Part shown: piece by piece, positions 27,341 through 35,843 of the stretch | Position numbering within the stretch: position 1 is the first letter of the stretch | How the letters are laid out: every line of letters begins with the position of its first letter | DNA from: Gammaproteobacteria bacterium | Lineage (GTDB): Bacteria; Pseudomonadota; Gammaproteobacteria; Coxiellales; Coxiellaceae | DNA length: 64,000 nt | Assembly: GCA_030425685.1 (NCBI GenBank) | Contig: JAUIAD010000021.1 | Coordinates: 1 to 64,000 of the forward strand | Reading direction: 5' to 3' | Position numbers and translations under genes: made by a program | The notes under the pieces: model-generated | Told to the model about the DNA's origin: nothing | The model's database searches: none | What the model saw: the letters and a program-made list of their open reading frames with translations, nothing else

Positions 27341-28207
27341 ATGCCTTTTGTTACTATTGATGATATAAAGCTCTACTACCTCACTGTTGATGATATCGAT
27401 AATGATAAGCCTACACTGGTTTTTCTACATGGTGGAGCGGGCATGGCAGATCATAGCATTTATGTATCTTTTTGGTCTCAGTTATCCTCGCAAGTCAACG
27501 TTGTTTTGATAGACCAACGTGGATGTGGAAAAAGCGAAAAAGGAGATCCCTACAAGTGGAATCTTACACAACACGGGAAAGATGTTTTTTCCTTCTGTGA
27601 AGCACTAGATATCCAACACCCTATTGTCGCGGGCGTTTCATGGGGTGGGTACGTCGCTATTTCCTATGCAATACAATACCCAGATCATCCCCAAGCACTC
27701 ATTCTTTGTAATACAGAAGCAAAAGTCTCACCAGAAGAACGATACAAAGCCTTTTTACGCATAGCTAATATTGATGCTGCTAATGCCGTCAGAGCATTTG
27801 ATGCCGATTGGAATTCAACTACGAACGCAGAATATTTTCGATTATGCTTACCCTTCTACGCAAAAAAAGCCTACACCTCTGATGAACTAGCTGGATGTAT
27901 TCGCAACCCTGACCTATGGTCAAGATACATGTTGACCGAGCATGGTAGATTTGACTTTACCGCTAACCTACACAAAATTCATTGCCCTGTGCTTCACTTG
28001 GCTGGTGAGAATGATCCTGTTCATCCTGTATCCTGCGCGATTGATACAGCAAAACATATTGGTAAGAACTGTGAATTATCTATCATTAAAGATACTGGCG
28101 ATCCTGTTTACAGGGACAGACCTAAAGAAACAGTTAAGGTTATCTCAGATTTTTTTTTAAGATCACTGACTAGCCAGCCAACCCCACGGTTACGCGCAAG
28201 ATTATAA
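27341..28207 (+). CDS. Alpha/beta hydrolase, proline-iminopeptidase-like, lacking the usual His
   Basis: 288 residues. The oxyanion motif is FLHGGAGMADHS, the nucleophile elbow GVSWGG and the acid END, as in the prolyl aminopeptidase group. The place where the catalytic His should be (GH before YRDRPKE) reads TGDPVYRDRP, so Asp-Pro replaces it. The neighbouring DPVHP segment has a His, but in the acid loop. The protein may be inactive, a binding protein, or use a shifted His. ATG at 27341 has GGGAGAA upstream. Encoded in the pathway operon. Confidence 0.8.
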   Translation: MPFVTIDDIKLYYLTVDDIDNDKPTLVFLHGGAGMADHSIYVSFWSQLSSQVNVVLIDQRGCGKSEKGDPYKWNLTQHGKDVFSFCEALDIQHPIVAGVSWGGYVAISYAIQYPDHPQALILCNTEAKVSPEERYKAFLRIANIDAANAVRAFDADWNSTTNAEYFRLCLPFYAKKAYTSDELAGCIRNPDLWSRYMLTEHGRFDFTANLHKIHCPVLHLAGENDPVHPVSCAIDTAKHIGKNCELSIIKDTGDPVYRDRPKETVKVISDFFLRSLTSQPTPRLRARL

Positions 28208-28231
28208 TCCACCACCAGGAGAAATTATTTT

Positions 28232-29032
28232 ATGAGTTATTTTAGCAACAGCGGCACACAACTTTATTATGAAACACATGGCGAAGGCGATCCCTTATTA
28301 ATCATTCCGGGTGGCGGCGCAGATGGCAGATACTATCTACCAATCGTTGATATTTTAAAAAACAACTATCAGGTCATATTACCTGATCCTAGAGGCTCTG
28401 GAAGAAGCGAAAAAGGGTCTCAAGACTATTCATTTGATCTCCTTGCTGAAGATATGAAAGCGCTGCTAGATCATCTAAATATCAATCAAACGTTTATTCT
28501 GGGACATTCGATGGGCGGCATGGTTGCCCAACACTTCGCATGCCACTATCCCTTATATGCACGTAAACTTATTTTATTCGCCACAAGCAACAAGCTAACC
28601 GCTTTTGGAAAACACTGCTGTAAAACAGCCATGATCACCAAAACCGAAGCATCACTGAAAGCATTGATGCATGTTATGGCTATTTGGAATTTTAGCGAAT
28701 CATTTTTTAGTGATGAAAACAACATGAACAACTTGATTTCTGGAGCAGAAGACGATCCCTACCCTATTCAAAATCAATCTCTAATAGAGCAGATGGAAGT
28801 TATAAAGGACTTTGACAGCTCATCATATTTAAGTAATATCAAAGTTCCATCACTTATTGTCGGCTGTGAGAATGATATTATTTTTCCAGTTGCTAGCGTA
28901 AAGAATTTAAAAACTCTTATTGCTAACGCGGCCTATCAGGAAATTGAAGGTACAGCCCATTCTGCGCATATTGAACAGCCTAAAGTGGTTGCTGATGTAA
29001 TCAATAATTTTTTACTGTCTACTAGTAATTAA
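28232..29032 (+). CDS. Alpha/beta hydrolase with intact catalytic triad
   Basis: 266 residues. Motifs are PGGGADGRYY, DPRGSGRSEKG, the nucleophile GHSMGG, the acid END and His in TAHSAHIEQP. It starts 25 bp after the previous hydrolase, with AGGAGAA upstream, and ends the biosynthetic operon. Related enzymes act as esterases, lactonases or proofreading thioesterases; in this context it may edit stalled chains, process the product or detoxify it. It and the preceding hydrolase share the sequence pattern RGxGxSEKG, so they may be old duplicates. Confidence 0.82.
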   Translation: MSYFSNSGTQLYYETHGEGDPLLIIPGGGADGRYYLPIVDILKNNYQVILPDPRGSGRSEKGSQDYSFDLLAEDMKALLDHLNINQTFILGHSMGGMVAQHFACHYPLYARKLILFATSNKLTAFGKHCCKTAMITKTEASLKALMHVMAIWNFSESFFSDENNMNNLISGAEDDPYPIQNQSLIEQMEVIKDFDSSSYLSNIKVPSLIVGCENDIIFPVASVKNLKTLIANAAYQEIEGTAHSAHIEQPKVVADVINNFLLSTSN

Positions 29033-29036
29033 CATC

Positions 29037-29054
29037 AGCCCCATTAAATGGGTG
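29037..29054 (+). terminator. Weak hairpin after the biosynthetic operon
   Basis: CCCAT-TAA-ATGGG follows the last hydrolase stop within 10 bp and is followed by TGTTTC rather than a strong U-run. It also lies next to the 3' end of the convergent methyltransferase relic. A possible bidirectional terminator; weak. Confidence 0.3.
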
Positions 29055-29064
29055 TTTCTAAAGA

Positions 29065-29987
29065 TTATTCCTTCATTGCAGCTGTCAAAATGCTGTAGCC
29101 TTTATCATCCTCACAAAATGTATAAGCGTCTACTTTAAATTGTTCTACAATTTTAAAGCCATTTTGGGATAAAATATCGCCTAATTCATCCATAGTATAT
29201 ATTTGTAAACTGCATGCATTGTTCACTTGCTTTTGGGTATTGTTTTTTTGAATACTAATAGTTTCATTAGCTGTGAGAATACCGTTAACTCTGTCGATTG
29301 TTGAGTGTCAGACATTATTAATTCTAGTGCCATCCTCCGTTATAATGACATTAGTCATTTTTTCACTATTGGCATGTATCACTTCGTCAGTCACAGCATC
29401 TAGATCAAGTATATCAAACACGTAAATCCCGCCCTGATTTAAACTCTGATGTATATTGCTTATTGCAATATTGAAATCGCTCTTTACGAGATGACCGATT
29501 GCATTATCTATTGTAATTACTGAATCAAAAGATTCGACTCGCAGTCTGCGCACGTCACCATCTATAAAATCAATAGAAAGTTTTTCTGTAATTGCTCGGG
29601 CCCCTAACTAAAAAAACACTGCTATTTTATCTCTTATTAGAAATCAGAGTTCCAAAAACTGATTCTTAAGTGTTAAAGCCCCTATAATTCAAATTAAAGC
29701 ATCAAAATAGGGAGGAGTAGTTACGTTTTTCTTTTAGTGCTTTTTTCTCGCTATTTCCAGAAGAACAGGGCTAAAATCAGAGCCAACTACTTCATATTCC
29801 AAACATGTCAAATAAAATACTTGCGCTCCTGTTCCACAAGCTATATCCAACACACTTTTGGCATTGTGTTTTTTTAAAATTTTTTCGATTGCTTTTTTTT
29901 CTTCTGTATGGTGCGCATCAGCTAGAATATCAAAATATTAGGGTATTGTTGATATTCTATTGGAAGTCACAAAGCTGTACTCTTCAC
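29065..29987 (-). pseudogene. Decayed class I SAM-dependent methyltransferase
   Basis: Minus-strand fragments together rebuild a methyltransferase. The head near 29987-29750 gives KSVLDIACGTGAQVFYLTCLE and GSDFSPVLLEIAR (motif I) but has an in-frame stop six codons after GTG 29987 and another soon after. The middle, 29570-29310, gives FDSVITIDNAIGHL and GGIYVFDILDLDAV. The tail, 29290-29065, gives YTMDELGDILSQNGFKIVEQF and ends LTAAMKE. Frameshifts and about 130 bp of unrelated sequence near 29605-29735 separate them. The head is a close copy of the truncated methyltransferase at 44820-45107. Non-functional. Confidence 0.8.
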
Positions 29988-30105
29988 AATTTTCTCCTCT
30001 CATATTGAGGCATCATCGCCACAACATCGACACATAGAGTAATGGATAATCTAACCTGGGTACCTTGAACGTTCGTTTTTTATGTGTTGCTGTCCTGGCT
30101 TCAAA
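29750..30105. repeat. Direct repeat, left copy (methyltransferase head and its upstream flank)
   Basis: This block aligns with 44860-45222 in the same orientation at a constant offset of 15,120 bp over its right half. Shared stretches include AATTTTCTCCTCTCAT and CATCGCCACAACAT followed by GGATAATCTAACC. Similarity covers the methyltransferase head, its ribosome site and upstream DNA, and probably fades out in what corresponds to the last codons of the AlbA-type gene of the right copy. It stops near the IS66 insertion. Confidence 0.7.
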
Positions 30106-30214
30106 AAAAATTTCAATGCAAATAATGTAAGCGTCCGGCCAAACCCATCTTTTCCTCGTACTTTTTAGCATGTAATCTGATGTGGATTCACTAAAAGTGC
30201 TGAGGATAAAACCC

Positions 30215-30529
30215 ATGAAAAAAAATCTAATGAGCCCACCTTATCTCGGTGACTCGACGCAGCAAGAGCGTCACCAATTTTGGCAACAGGTTATTGATCA
30301 GTATAACTCATCTGGCTTAACGCTTCGAGAGTTTTGCACTCGTCATGGAGTGCAATACGATGCACTCACACGATGGCGTCATCGATTGAAGAAAAAAGAC
30401 GAGCACAATAAATTTACCCATTCTGTCTCTTCTGGTTTAGCAGAAGTCGTATTAATTGACGGTCAGGATAAGAATAAACAACCTGGAGCAGAACAACGAG
30501 CCAGTATCTCACTGGAAAAAATGGGGTGA
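30215..30529 (+). CDS. tnpA: IS66 accessory protein TnpA, frameshifted
   Basis: 104 residues from ATG 30215 (GAGGA eight bases upstream). The helix-turn-helix region HQFWQQVIDQYNSSGLTLREFCTRHGVQYDALTRWRHRL is typical of IS66 TnpA. The frame stops early at 30527-30529, right after an A6 run (30516-30521). Reading -1 from that run continues as NGVIIHISSHFDTTLL and ends LEELPC at 30606, overlapping the tnpB start as in normal IS66 elements. So either a one-base change broke the gene or the A6 run is a slippage site. Confidence 0.85.
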   Translation: MKKNLMSPPYLGDSTQQERHQFWQQVIDQYNSSGLTLREFCTRHGVQYDALTRWRHRLKKKDEHNKFTHSVSSGLAEVVLIDGQDKNKQPGAEQRASISLEKMG

Positions 30530-30599
30530 TTATTCATATCAGCTCACATTTTGATACGACACTGTTGCATCGTGTGCTTGCCTCACTGGAGGAGCTACC

Positions 30600-30953
30600 A
30601 TGTTGAATTTACCGGGTGGATTAAAAGTATTCGTCGCGACTGAGCCAACGGATATGCGTCGTTCACACGATGGATTATCGATGATGGTGAATGCCTTACA
30701 TCATAACCCCACGTCGGGTGACTTGTTTGTATTTTTTAATAAGCACTGCAACCGGGTAAAAATCCTGTACTGGGAGCGTACAGGTTTCTCATTGTGGTAT
30801 GAACGCTTAGAGGATGGTGTATTTAGGCCGCCGTGCATCCATGGAAAAATTTATCCACTGAGCATTCAAGAGCTGACGTTGTTGCTGGAAGGCATTGACT
30901 TGACAACAAAGCGCACCTTGTCTACGGTATCGTCTGCATTGACTGTGGATTAA
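30600..30953 (+). CDS. tnpB: IS66 family Orf2 protein TnpB
   Basis: 117 residues. The family signature is LPGGLKVFVATEPTDMRRSHDGLSMMV, followed by DLFVFFNKHCNRVKILYWERTGFSLWYERLEDG and the basic LEGIDLTTKR region. TnpB is needed with TnpA for efficient IS66 transposition; its biochemical role is unclear. The end of the full-length tnpA frame overlaps its ATG. Length is normal (115-120). Confidence 0.93.
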   Translation: MLNLPGGLKVFVATEPTDMRRSHDGLSMMVNALHHNPTSGDLFVFFNKHCNRVKILYWERTGFSLWYERLEDGVFRPPCIHGKIYPLSIQELTLLLEGIDLTTKRTLSTVSSALTVD

Positions 30954-30974
30954 TCAAAAAGGAGGCTCACAGGG

Positions 30975-32735
30975 ATGCGTGACCAACTATTAATTCTTCA
31001 ATTACTCTCGGTGGTTGTCTGTCAAGAAAAAATAATCGCGAGTATGCGTCAACAAGTGAGGCAAGTGACAGTACTGCATGCGCAAGTTGAAGAACAGGCT
31101 AAAAAAATAAAGGCACTCGAAATAGCACTTTCAGAATTTGAATCTATTGAGCAAGAGTTGAAGACACTCAAAGACTACGTCTTTGGTCAGCGCTCTGAAA
31201 AGTCACCGCCAGAGGAAGATCCTGAGGAGACAGGAGAACAAGAAGACGCTGATTCTAAGGAAATCTCCTTTGAAACCGTAGGCAGTTATCAGCGCAAAAA
31301 AAGGAAAAAGCGTTCCGATCGCTTACCGCCAGATATTCCGCGCATTCAAATCATCTACGATATTCCTGAAACGCAGAAGACCTGTGCTTGTGGGTGTGGG
31401 CAGCTACTTAAAAAAATCGGTGAAGAGGTGACCGAACAGTTATGCGTCATACCCGAGAAAATGTACGTTAAACAGCACATACAATACAAATACGCGGGAT
31501 GTCCCCATGAAAGCGGTGTAATAACAGCCCCTAAAATAAAATCACCGATACCAAAAAGTATTGCCAGCCCAGAAATTATTGCGCACACAGCGATCAATAA
31601 GTTTGAAGATCATCTGCCGTTGTATCGACAAGAGAAAAGATACGGTCGTTACGATATTGATATTGCGCGTCAAGTACAATGTGACTGGCTAATAAAAGCC
31701 GCTGAGGTTCTTGAGCCAATGTATCAGTTAATAAAGCAGCGGGTGTTCTTAGCACCTATTATCAATACTGACGATACACCTATCCCCGTTCAAAATAAAG
31801 GTTCTGGAAAGACAAAAACAGGTCGGCTATGGGTGTATGCTAGCCATGGTGATGATATACAACCGTATGTGATCTACGACTATACTGAAGATCGAACCCA
31901 AGCCCATCCACAAGCGATGTTTGCTGGGTATGGCGGTTATATTCAAGCGGATGCCTATCCTGGTTATGATGCATTATTCTTAAAAGAGCAAAAAAACAGC
32001 CGAAAAAAAGGCGACATCATTCAGCCCAGTCCAATAGAAAATATCGATGGTGATAACCCCATCAAATTAACACCCACTGAAGTGGGCTGTATGATGCATT
32101 GTCGACGTAAATTCTTCACCATTGCCAAACAAAGCAAGAAAAAAGGGATTGCTTATGAAGCTGTGCAGCGTATCAAGGCATTATACGCGATTGAGAAGCG
32201 AGCCAAAGAAGAAGGCTTGGATAGTCAAGCCCGCTATACTTTACGCCAACAAGAAGCAAAATCACTCGTTGACGCTTTCTTTGCTTGGCTGGAAGAGCAA
32301 AAGGATAAGGTATTACCACAATCACCTACGGCAAAGGCGATACAGTACGCGCTCAATAATAAAAAAGCCTTAATGCTATACTTAGATAATGGTATGTTGG
32401 AAATTGATAATGGATGGGCTGAGCGATTAATTAAACCCACCACGATAGGTCGTAAAAATTATATGTTCTTTGGCAGTGATCGTGGTGGCGTAGCTGGCTC
32501 TCGATACTATAGTTTGATTGAGTCCGCTAAACTACAGGGGCTAAAAACCCATGAATATATCAGTGATTTATTATTCAGGCTTCCTATGAAGCTGTATAAT
32601 AAACTGGAAGACTTGCTGCCACACCAATGGAAGCCACTGGAGCTAGACCTTACAAAACCGATTATTGTGGAAGAGCTGCTGCAAAGCTTCGAAAGAAATA
32701 TTGGAGAGGCTGTTGAGCATGAGGATACTTCCTGA
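30975..32735 (+). CDS. tnpC: IS66 family DDE transposase TnpC
   Basis: 586 residues. Order: N-terminal leucine-zipper coiled coil (about 20-65), acidic linker, zinc-binding segment CACGCGQLLKKIGEE near residue 137, DNA-binding region, and the DDE catalytic domain with NTDDTPIPV (first Asp), QADAYPGYDALF (second Asp) and NGWAERLIKPTTIGRKNYMFFGS (Glu). The long insert between the second and third acids holds MMHCRRKFF. Length is somewhat above the family average (500-530). No disruption is visible, so the element may still be active. Confidence 0.95.
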   Translation: MRDQLLILQLLSVVVCQEKIIASMRQQVRQVTVLHAQVEEQAKKIKALEIALSEFESIEQELKTLKDYVFGQRSEKSPPEEDPEETGEQEDADSKEISFETVGSYQRKKRKKRSDRLPPDIPRIQIIYDIPETQKTCACGCGQLLKKIGEEVTEQLCVIPEKMYVKQHIQYKYAGCPHESGVITAPKIKSPIPKSIASPEIIAHTAINKFEDHLPLYRQEKRYGRYDIDIARQVQCDWLIKAAEVLEPMYQLIKQRVFLAPIINTDDTPIPVQNKGSGKTKTGRLWVYASHGDDIQPYVIYDYTEDRTQAHPQAMFAGYGGYIQADAYPGYDALFLKEQKNSRKKGDIIQPSPIENIDGDNPIKLTPTEVGCMMHCRRKFFTIAKQSKKKGIAYEAVQRIKALYAIEKRAKEEGLDSQARYTLRQQEAKSLVDAFFAWLEEQKDKVLPQSPTAKAIQYALNNKKALMLYLDNGMLEIDNGWAERLIKPTTIGRKNYMFFGSDRGGVAGSRYYSLIESAKLQGLKTHEYISDLLFRLPMKLYNKLEDLLPHQWKPLELDLTKPIIVEELLQSFERNIGEAVEHEDTS

Positions 32736-32767
32736 AGTAATTTCCGCGGGTTTGGCCGGACGCTTAC

Positions 32768-32925
32768 CAAATAATTAAAAAGCTATCTTTTTTTATAATT
32801 TTTCATATAGCTGGACTCTTCAAATCCCTCACATAGCATTATGACATCATTTTTTTATCAGGACTGGCTAAGCTAGACAAATGAAGATCGAGTTGGTCAT
32901 CTAAAATAAGCTGGAGTGTCTTCAT
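32768..32925 (-). pseudogene. Relic of an FeS-type photolyase head, cut by IS66
   Basis: From ATG 32925 (AAGGAAG upstream) the minus strand reads MKTLQLILDDQLDLHLSSLA, then, after a frameshift, DVIMLCEGFEESSYMKNYKK. This matches the intact photolyase at 40593-42116 (SIRLILGDQLSESISSLKG, DVVLMCEVFNEATYVKHHKKKIAF). The frame runs into the right end of the IS66 target site; beyond the element, at 30126 to about 30095, it may go on as LFALKFF. The gene was already broken or short when the IS66 inserted. It follows the DCC gene by 32 bp. Confidence 0.7.
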
Positions 32926-32957
32926 TGCATTCTTCCTTGTTAGTTATGTAATGACTA

Positions 32958-33329
32958 TTACTCTAAATTGCAATAGCCATTTTTTTTAAAGCGTGATTTT
33001 GCCAGAATATGATAACCCCAACATGCAATATCATGAAGGATAGGTAACGAAAATAATCGCGCCATAAATTTAAGCCGCCAACTTGGCAATTTTCGCCAAA
33101 TGACAATAAACGCGTCCGTGCCTTTATGCCACATTCCTCGCTTATCTTTAACGTGCAATGCCATTAATGCTGCCTCAAGTGATATCCCGATCTTCTCCAA
33201 CGCATCTTTATGGTCCATAATATCGTGCCATATAAATGTATCCTTGGGAGCGATTGAACGATAGTAGTCAATCTCTCGACGACAAATCCCACAGTGACCA
33301 TCATAGTAAACATCAATTAATTCTGGCAT
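32958..33329 (-). CDS. DCC-family (DUF393) thiol-disulfide oxidoreductase-like protein
   Basis: 123 residues. The family motif YDGHCGICRREIDYYR (DxxCxxC) is at residues 9-24, followed by LHVKDKRGMWHKGTDAFIVIWRKLP and the C-terminal W-rich helices. DCC proteins have a thioredoxin-like CxxC and are thought to handle thiol redox, though substrates are not known. It lies 126 bp downstream of cydB on the same strand. A broken relative lies at 40190-40455. Confidence 0.85.
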   Translation of the reverse strand: MPELIDVYYDGHCGICRREIDYYRSIAPKDTFIWHDIMDHKDALEKIGISLEAALMALHVKDKRGMWHKGTDAFIVIWRKLPSWRLKFMARLFSLPILHDIACWGYHILAKSRFKKNGYCNLE

Positions 33330-33455
33330 ATATTATCTCGCTATTGTTGAAAGAATGATACACTCAAGTGTAGTATCAATTCTATGAGGCCATAGGCTGT
33401 TAATGATAATACATATATGACTATAAACCAAAAAATTCGTGACTTTTTAAATCGC

Positions 33456-34451
33456 TTAATAATGCAAAACATCGTCTACTTTACCTCTGAAGACATGATA
33501 GCTGTAATAGGTATACGCGGTTAAAACTGGTAACATAACGCATGCACCAAAGAACATAAATTTTAAAGATTTCTCACCAGATGCTGCCTGCCAAAAAAAC
33601 AAGTGGTAAGGTACAACATATGGATACACACTCACACAAAACCCTGCATAAGGACAAAGAAACATCACGACAGCTGCCCAATAAGATATTTGATCTACTT
33701 TTTTGACCAATGAAATGAGTAATATGAATAAGGCTAGTGACATAATCGTTGGCATCATGACAAGATATGGCCACAGATATAGGTTAAACCACCGATTGGC
33801 AATGAATGGATTAATAAATGGCGTCCACACACTCACAGTAAAAAGGCAAATAGATAACAAGACTGTTAAAATGGGAGCAATACGATACATCAGAGCCCTT
33901 AAATGCCCTTCCGTTTTTAAGATTAACCGTGTTGAGCCTAACAGTAGGTAACCTATCACCAAGCTAACGGCTGTAAAAACACTAAAACTAGTGAGGTAAT
34001 GAACACATATGATATGGTCGCCTGATGCATTCAATGTAAATCCATGTATAAAGATTCCAAGAATAACACCCTGAATAAAAGTACATACAAGTGCTGCTAA
34101 ACCAAACAGGACACTCCATCGATACTTGGCGCTGGATGATTTCAAACGAAACTCAAACGCAACGCCGCGAAATAGCAGAGCAACCCCCATCTTTACTAAC
34201 AGCAAGTAGAGCGCAGGCATCAGTAAAGAGAATGCTAGCGGAAAAGCGCCATAAAGACTTGCCAAACTAAGAACTAACCAAGTCTGATTACCGTCCCATG
34301 TCGGCAAGATGGTGCTCATAGCAATATCACCATCAGCTTCCTTAAGAAAAGGTAGCAACATCCCTGTTCCTAATGTAAAACCATCAAGGACAACATACAT
34401 GATCATGGAATAGACGATGATACCCGCCCAGCTCAATTGATAGATATTCAT
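33456..34451 (-). CDS. cydB: Cytochrome bd/cyanide-insensitive-type quinol oxidase subunit II
   Basis: 331-residue membrane protein with eight or nine helices. Subunit II signs are MYVVLDGFTLGTGMLLPF, PTWDGNQTWLVLSLASLYGAFPLAFS, a central GYLLLGSTRLILKTEGHLR and SVYPYVVP. Together with subunit I it forms the quinol oxidase that reduces oxygen to water without pumping protons. The length and sequence resemble the CioB/short-bd branch more than the 379-residue E. coli CydB. ATGA overlap with cydA. No cydX-like peptide was seen downstream. Confidence 0.92.
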   Translation of the reverse strand: MNIYQLSWAGIIVYSMIMYVVLDGFTLGTGMLLPFLKEADGDIAMSTILPTWDGNQTWLVLSLASLYGAFPLAFSLLMPALYLLLVKMGVALLFRGVAFEFRLKSSSAKYRWSVLFGLAALVCTFIQGVILGIFIHGFTLNASGDHIICVHYLTSFSVFTAVSLVIGYLLLGSTRLILKTEGHLRALMYRIAPILTVLLSICLFTVSVWTPFINPFIANRWFNLYLWPYLVMMPTIMSLALFILLISLVKKVDQISYWAAVVMFLCPYAGFCVSVYPYVVPYHLFFWQAASGEKSLKFMFFGACVMLPVLTAYTYYSYHVFRGKVDDVLHY

Positions 34452-35818
34452 GGCATATCCCTCTTGAGTCCATGGTTCATGTAAGCAAAGGGATGCTGCA
34501 CTACATCTTCACTCATGGGCCCATTTTTTATTATTTTAACCAAGTAGTGGACATAAAAATAACCGAAGATAATAAAGTAGACGATAACGATAAGCACCAT
34601 TGTCGCAATAACATGAGTAACTGATACTATCGATGCTGCATTTTCAGTACGTAACAAACCATAAACAACCCAAGGTTGGCGCCCACATTCTGCCGTTATC
34701 CATCCTGTAATGATTCCTAAAAATCCAGCCGGAGAAAAGTAAAGACAAAATTGCTGAAACCAACGTGCTTGATAGAGACGACCTCGGTATCTCAATACCA
34801 AACCTATTCCCGCCAATAGAAACATTATCAACCCAACGGCAACCATCACCCTAAAGCTGTAAAAAACTACTGCCACTATTGGTTGATCCTTAATGGGGAC
34901 ATCACTCAACCCTTCAAGACGCCCGTTTAACTTATGCGTATTAATTAAACTGGCTATCTTAGGAATGGTAATCGCATACTGATTTTTTTGTAATGACTGA
35001 TTGGGATAAGCAAACACCACCAATGGGGCCCCATTCTGAGTATGCCAATTTGCTTCGATGGCAGCGGTTTTCATAGGTTGATACTCATGAATAACCAAAC
35101 CGACTTCATCACCAACCAAGATTTGCACCGGTATCATGATAAGCGCTGCCCATAAAGCAAATGACAAACATTTTTTGGCAAATAAAAAGTGCTGATTTTT
35201 TAACAAAAAATAACAACTTACTCCAATAATGATAAAAGCTGTTGTAAGGTAGGTCGCTAGCAGCATATGAATGAAACGCACAATGGTGGAATGATTTAAG
35301 ATAACTTGATGCCAGCTTGACACCGAAAATAATTTTCCGTGCATAACGGCACCAGCTGGTGTTTGCATCCATGAATTAGCAGCCAGTATCCAAAAGGCAG
35401 ATACAGTAACACCAATCCACACCAACACAGTGGCAGCAAAATGCAACTTAGGCCCTACTTTTTCCCAGCCGAAGAACATAATACCAAGAAAACCCGCTTC
35501 GATAAAAAAGGCAGTCATCACCTCATAGGTAAACAAGGCACCTAATACAGGGCCAACATCACGTGAGAATATTGACCAGTTCGTGCCGAGTTGCACTTCC
35601 ATAACCAAACCAGAAACCACACCCATGCCAAAGGTCAAGGCAAATATTTTTATCCAAAATTTACAAATACGGAAGTACAAAAGCTTTTTTGTTTTTAGGT
35701 AGCAAGCTTCCATAATCATCAAAAAAGTTGCTAGCCCAATGCTAAATGCTGGGAAGATTATATGAAATGCTATAGTGAAAGCAAATTGTGCTCGCGAAAT
35801 ATCAACTGTATTCATCAT
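34448..35818 (-). CDS. cydA: Cytochrome bd/cyanide-insensitive-type quinol oxidase subunit I
   Basis: 456 residues with about nine helices. The N-terminal heme-ligand helix is FAFTIAFHIIFPAFSIGLATFL (His18); the second heme-b helix contains IVRFIHMLLATYLTTAF; the conserved GRQPWVVYGLLRT lies near residue 380. At 456 residues it has the short Q-loop, like CioA and many low-GC bd oxidases, rather than the long loop of E. coli CydA (522). It oxidises ubiquinol and reduces oxygen with high affinity, giving respiration that bypasses cytochrome bc1. It starts 26 bp after sdhB and is therefore probably in one operon with succinate dehydrogenase. Confidence 0.93.
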   Translation of the reverse strand: MMNTVDISRAQFAFTIAFHIIFPAFSIGLATFLMIMEACYLKTKKLLYFRICKFWIKIFALTFGMGVVSGLVMEVQLGTNWSIFSRDVGPVLGALFTYEVMTAFFIEAGFLGIMFFGWEKVGPKLHFAATVLVWIGVTVSAFWILAANSWMQTPAGAVMHGKLFSVSSWHQVILNHSTIVRFIHMLLATYLTTAFIIIGVSCYFLLKNQHFLFAKKCLSFALWAALIMIPVQILVGDEVGLVIHEYQPMKTAAIEANWHTQNGAPLVVFAYPNQSLQKNQYAITIPKIASLINTHKLNGRLEGLSDVPIKDQPIVAVVFYSFRVMVAVGLIMFLLAGIGLVLRYRGRLYQARWFQQFCLYFSPAGFLGIITGWITAECGRQPWVVYGLLRTENAASIVSVTHVIATMVLIVIVYFIIFGYFYVHYLVKIIKNGPMSEDVVQHPFAYMNHGLKRDMP

Positions 35819-35843
35819 ACTCCTAATCCTCTAAAATTATCAT

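Larger units (their letters stand above)
30127..32767 (+). mobile_element. IS66-family insertion sequence, complete
   Basis: 2641-bp element bounded by a 20-bp perfect terminal inverted repeat, GTAAGCGTCCGGCCAAACCC at 30127-30146 and its complement at 32748-32767. It is flanked by the 8-bp target duplication CAAATAAT (30119-30126 and 32768-32775), as expected for IS66. It carries tnpA, tnpB and tnpC. The intact ends and target duplication point to a fairly recent insertion, into the relic of a photolyase gene that reads on both sides. Confidence 0.95.

Noticed and set aside
29308-29553. 81-residue minus-strand gene
   Set aside because: It is the middle of a methyltransferase whose head and tail lie in other frames on both sides.
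29605-29735. Small inverted-repeat element (MITE) inserted in the methyltransferase relic
   Set aside because: Only weak imperfect ends (CCCCTAACT and GTTAAAGCCCC) and no target duplication were found.
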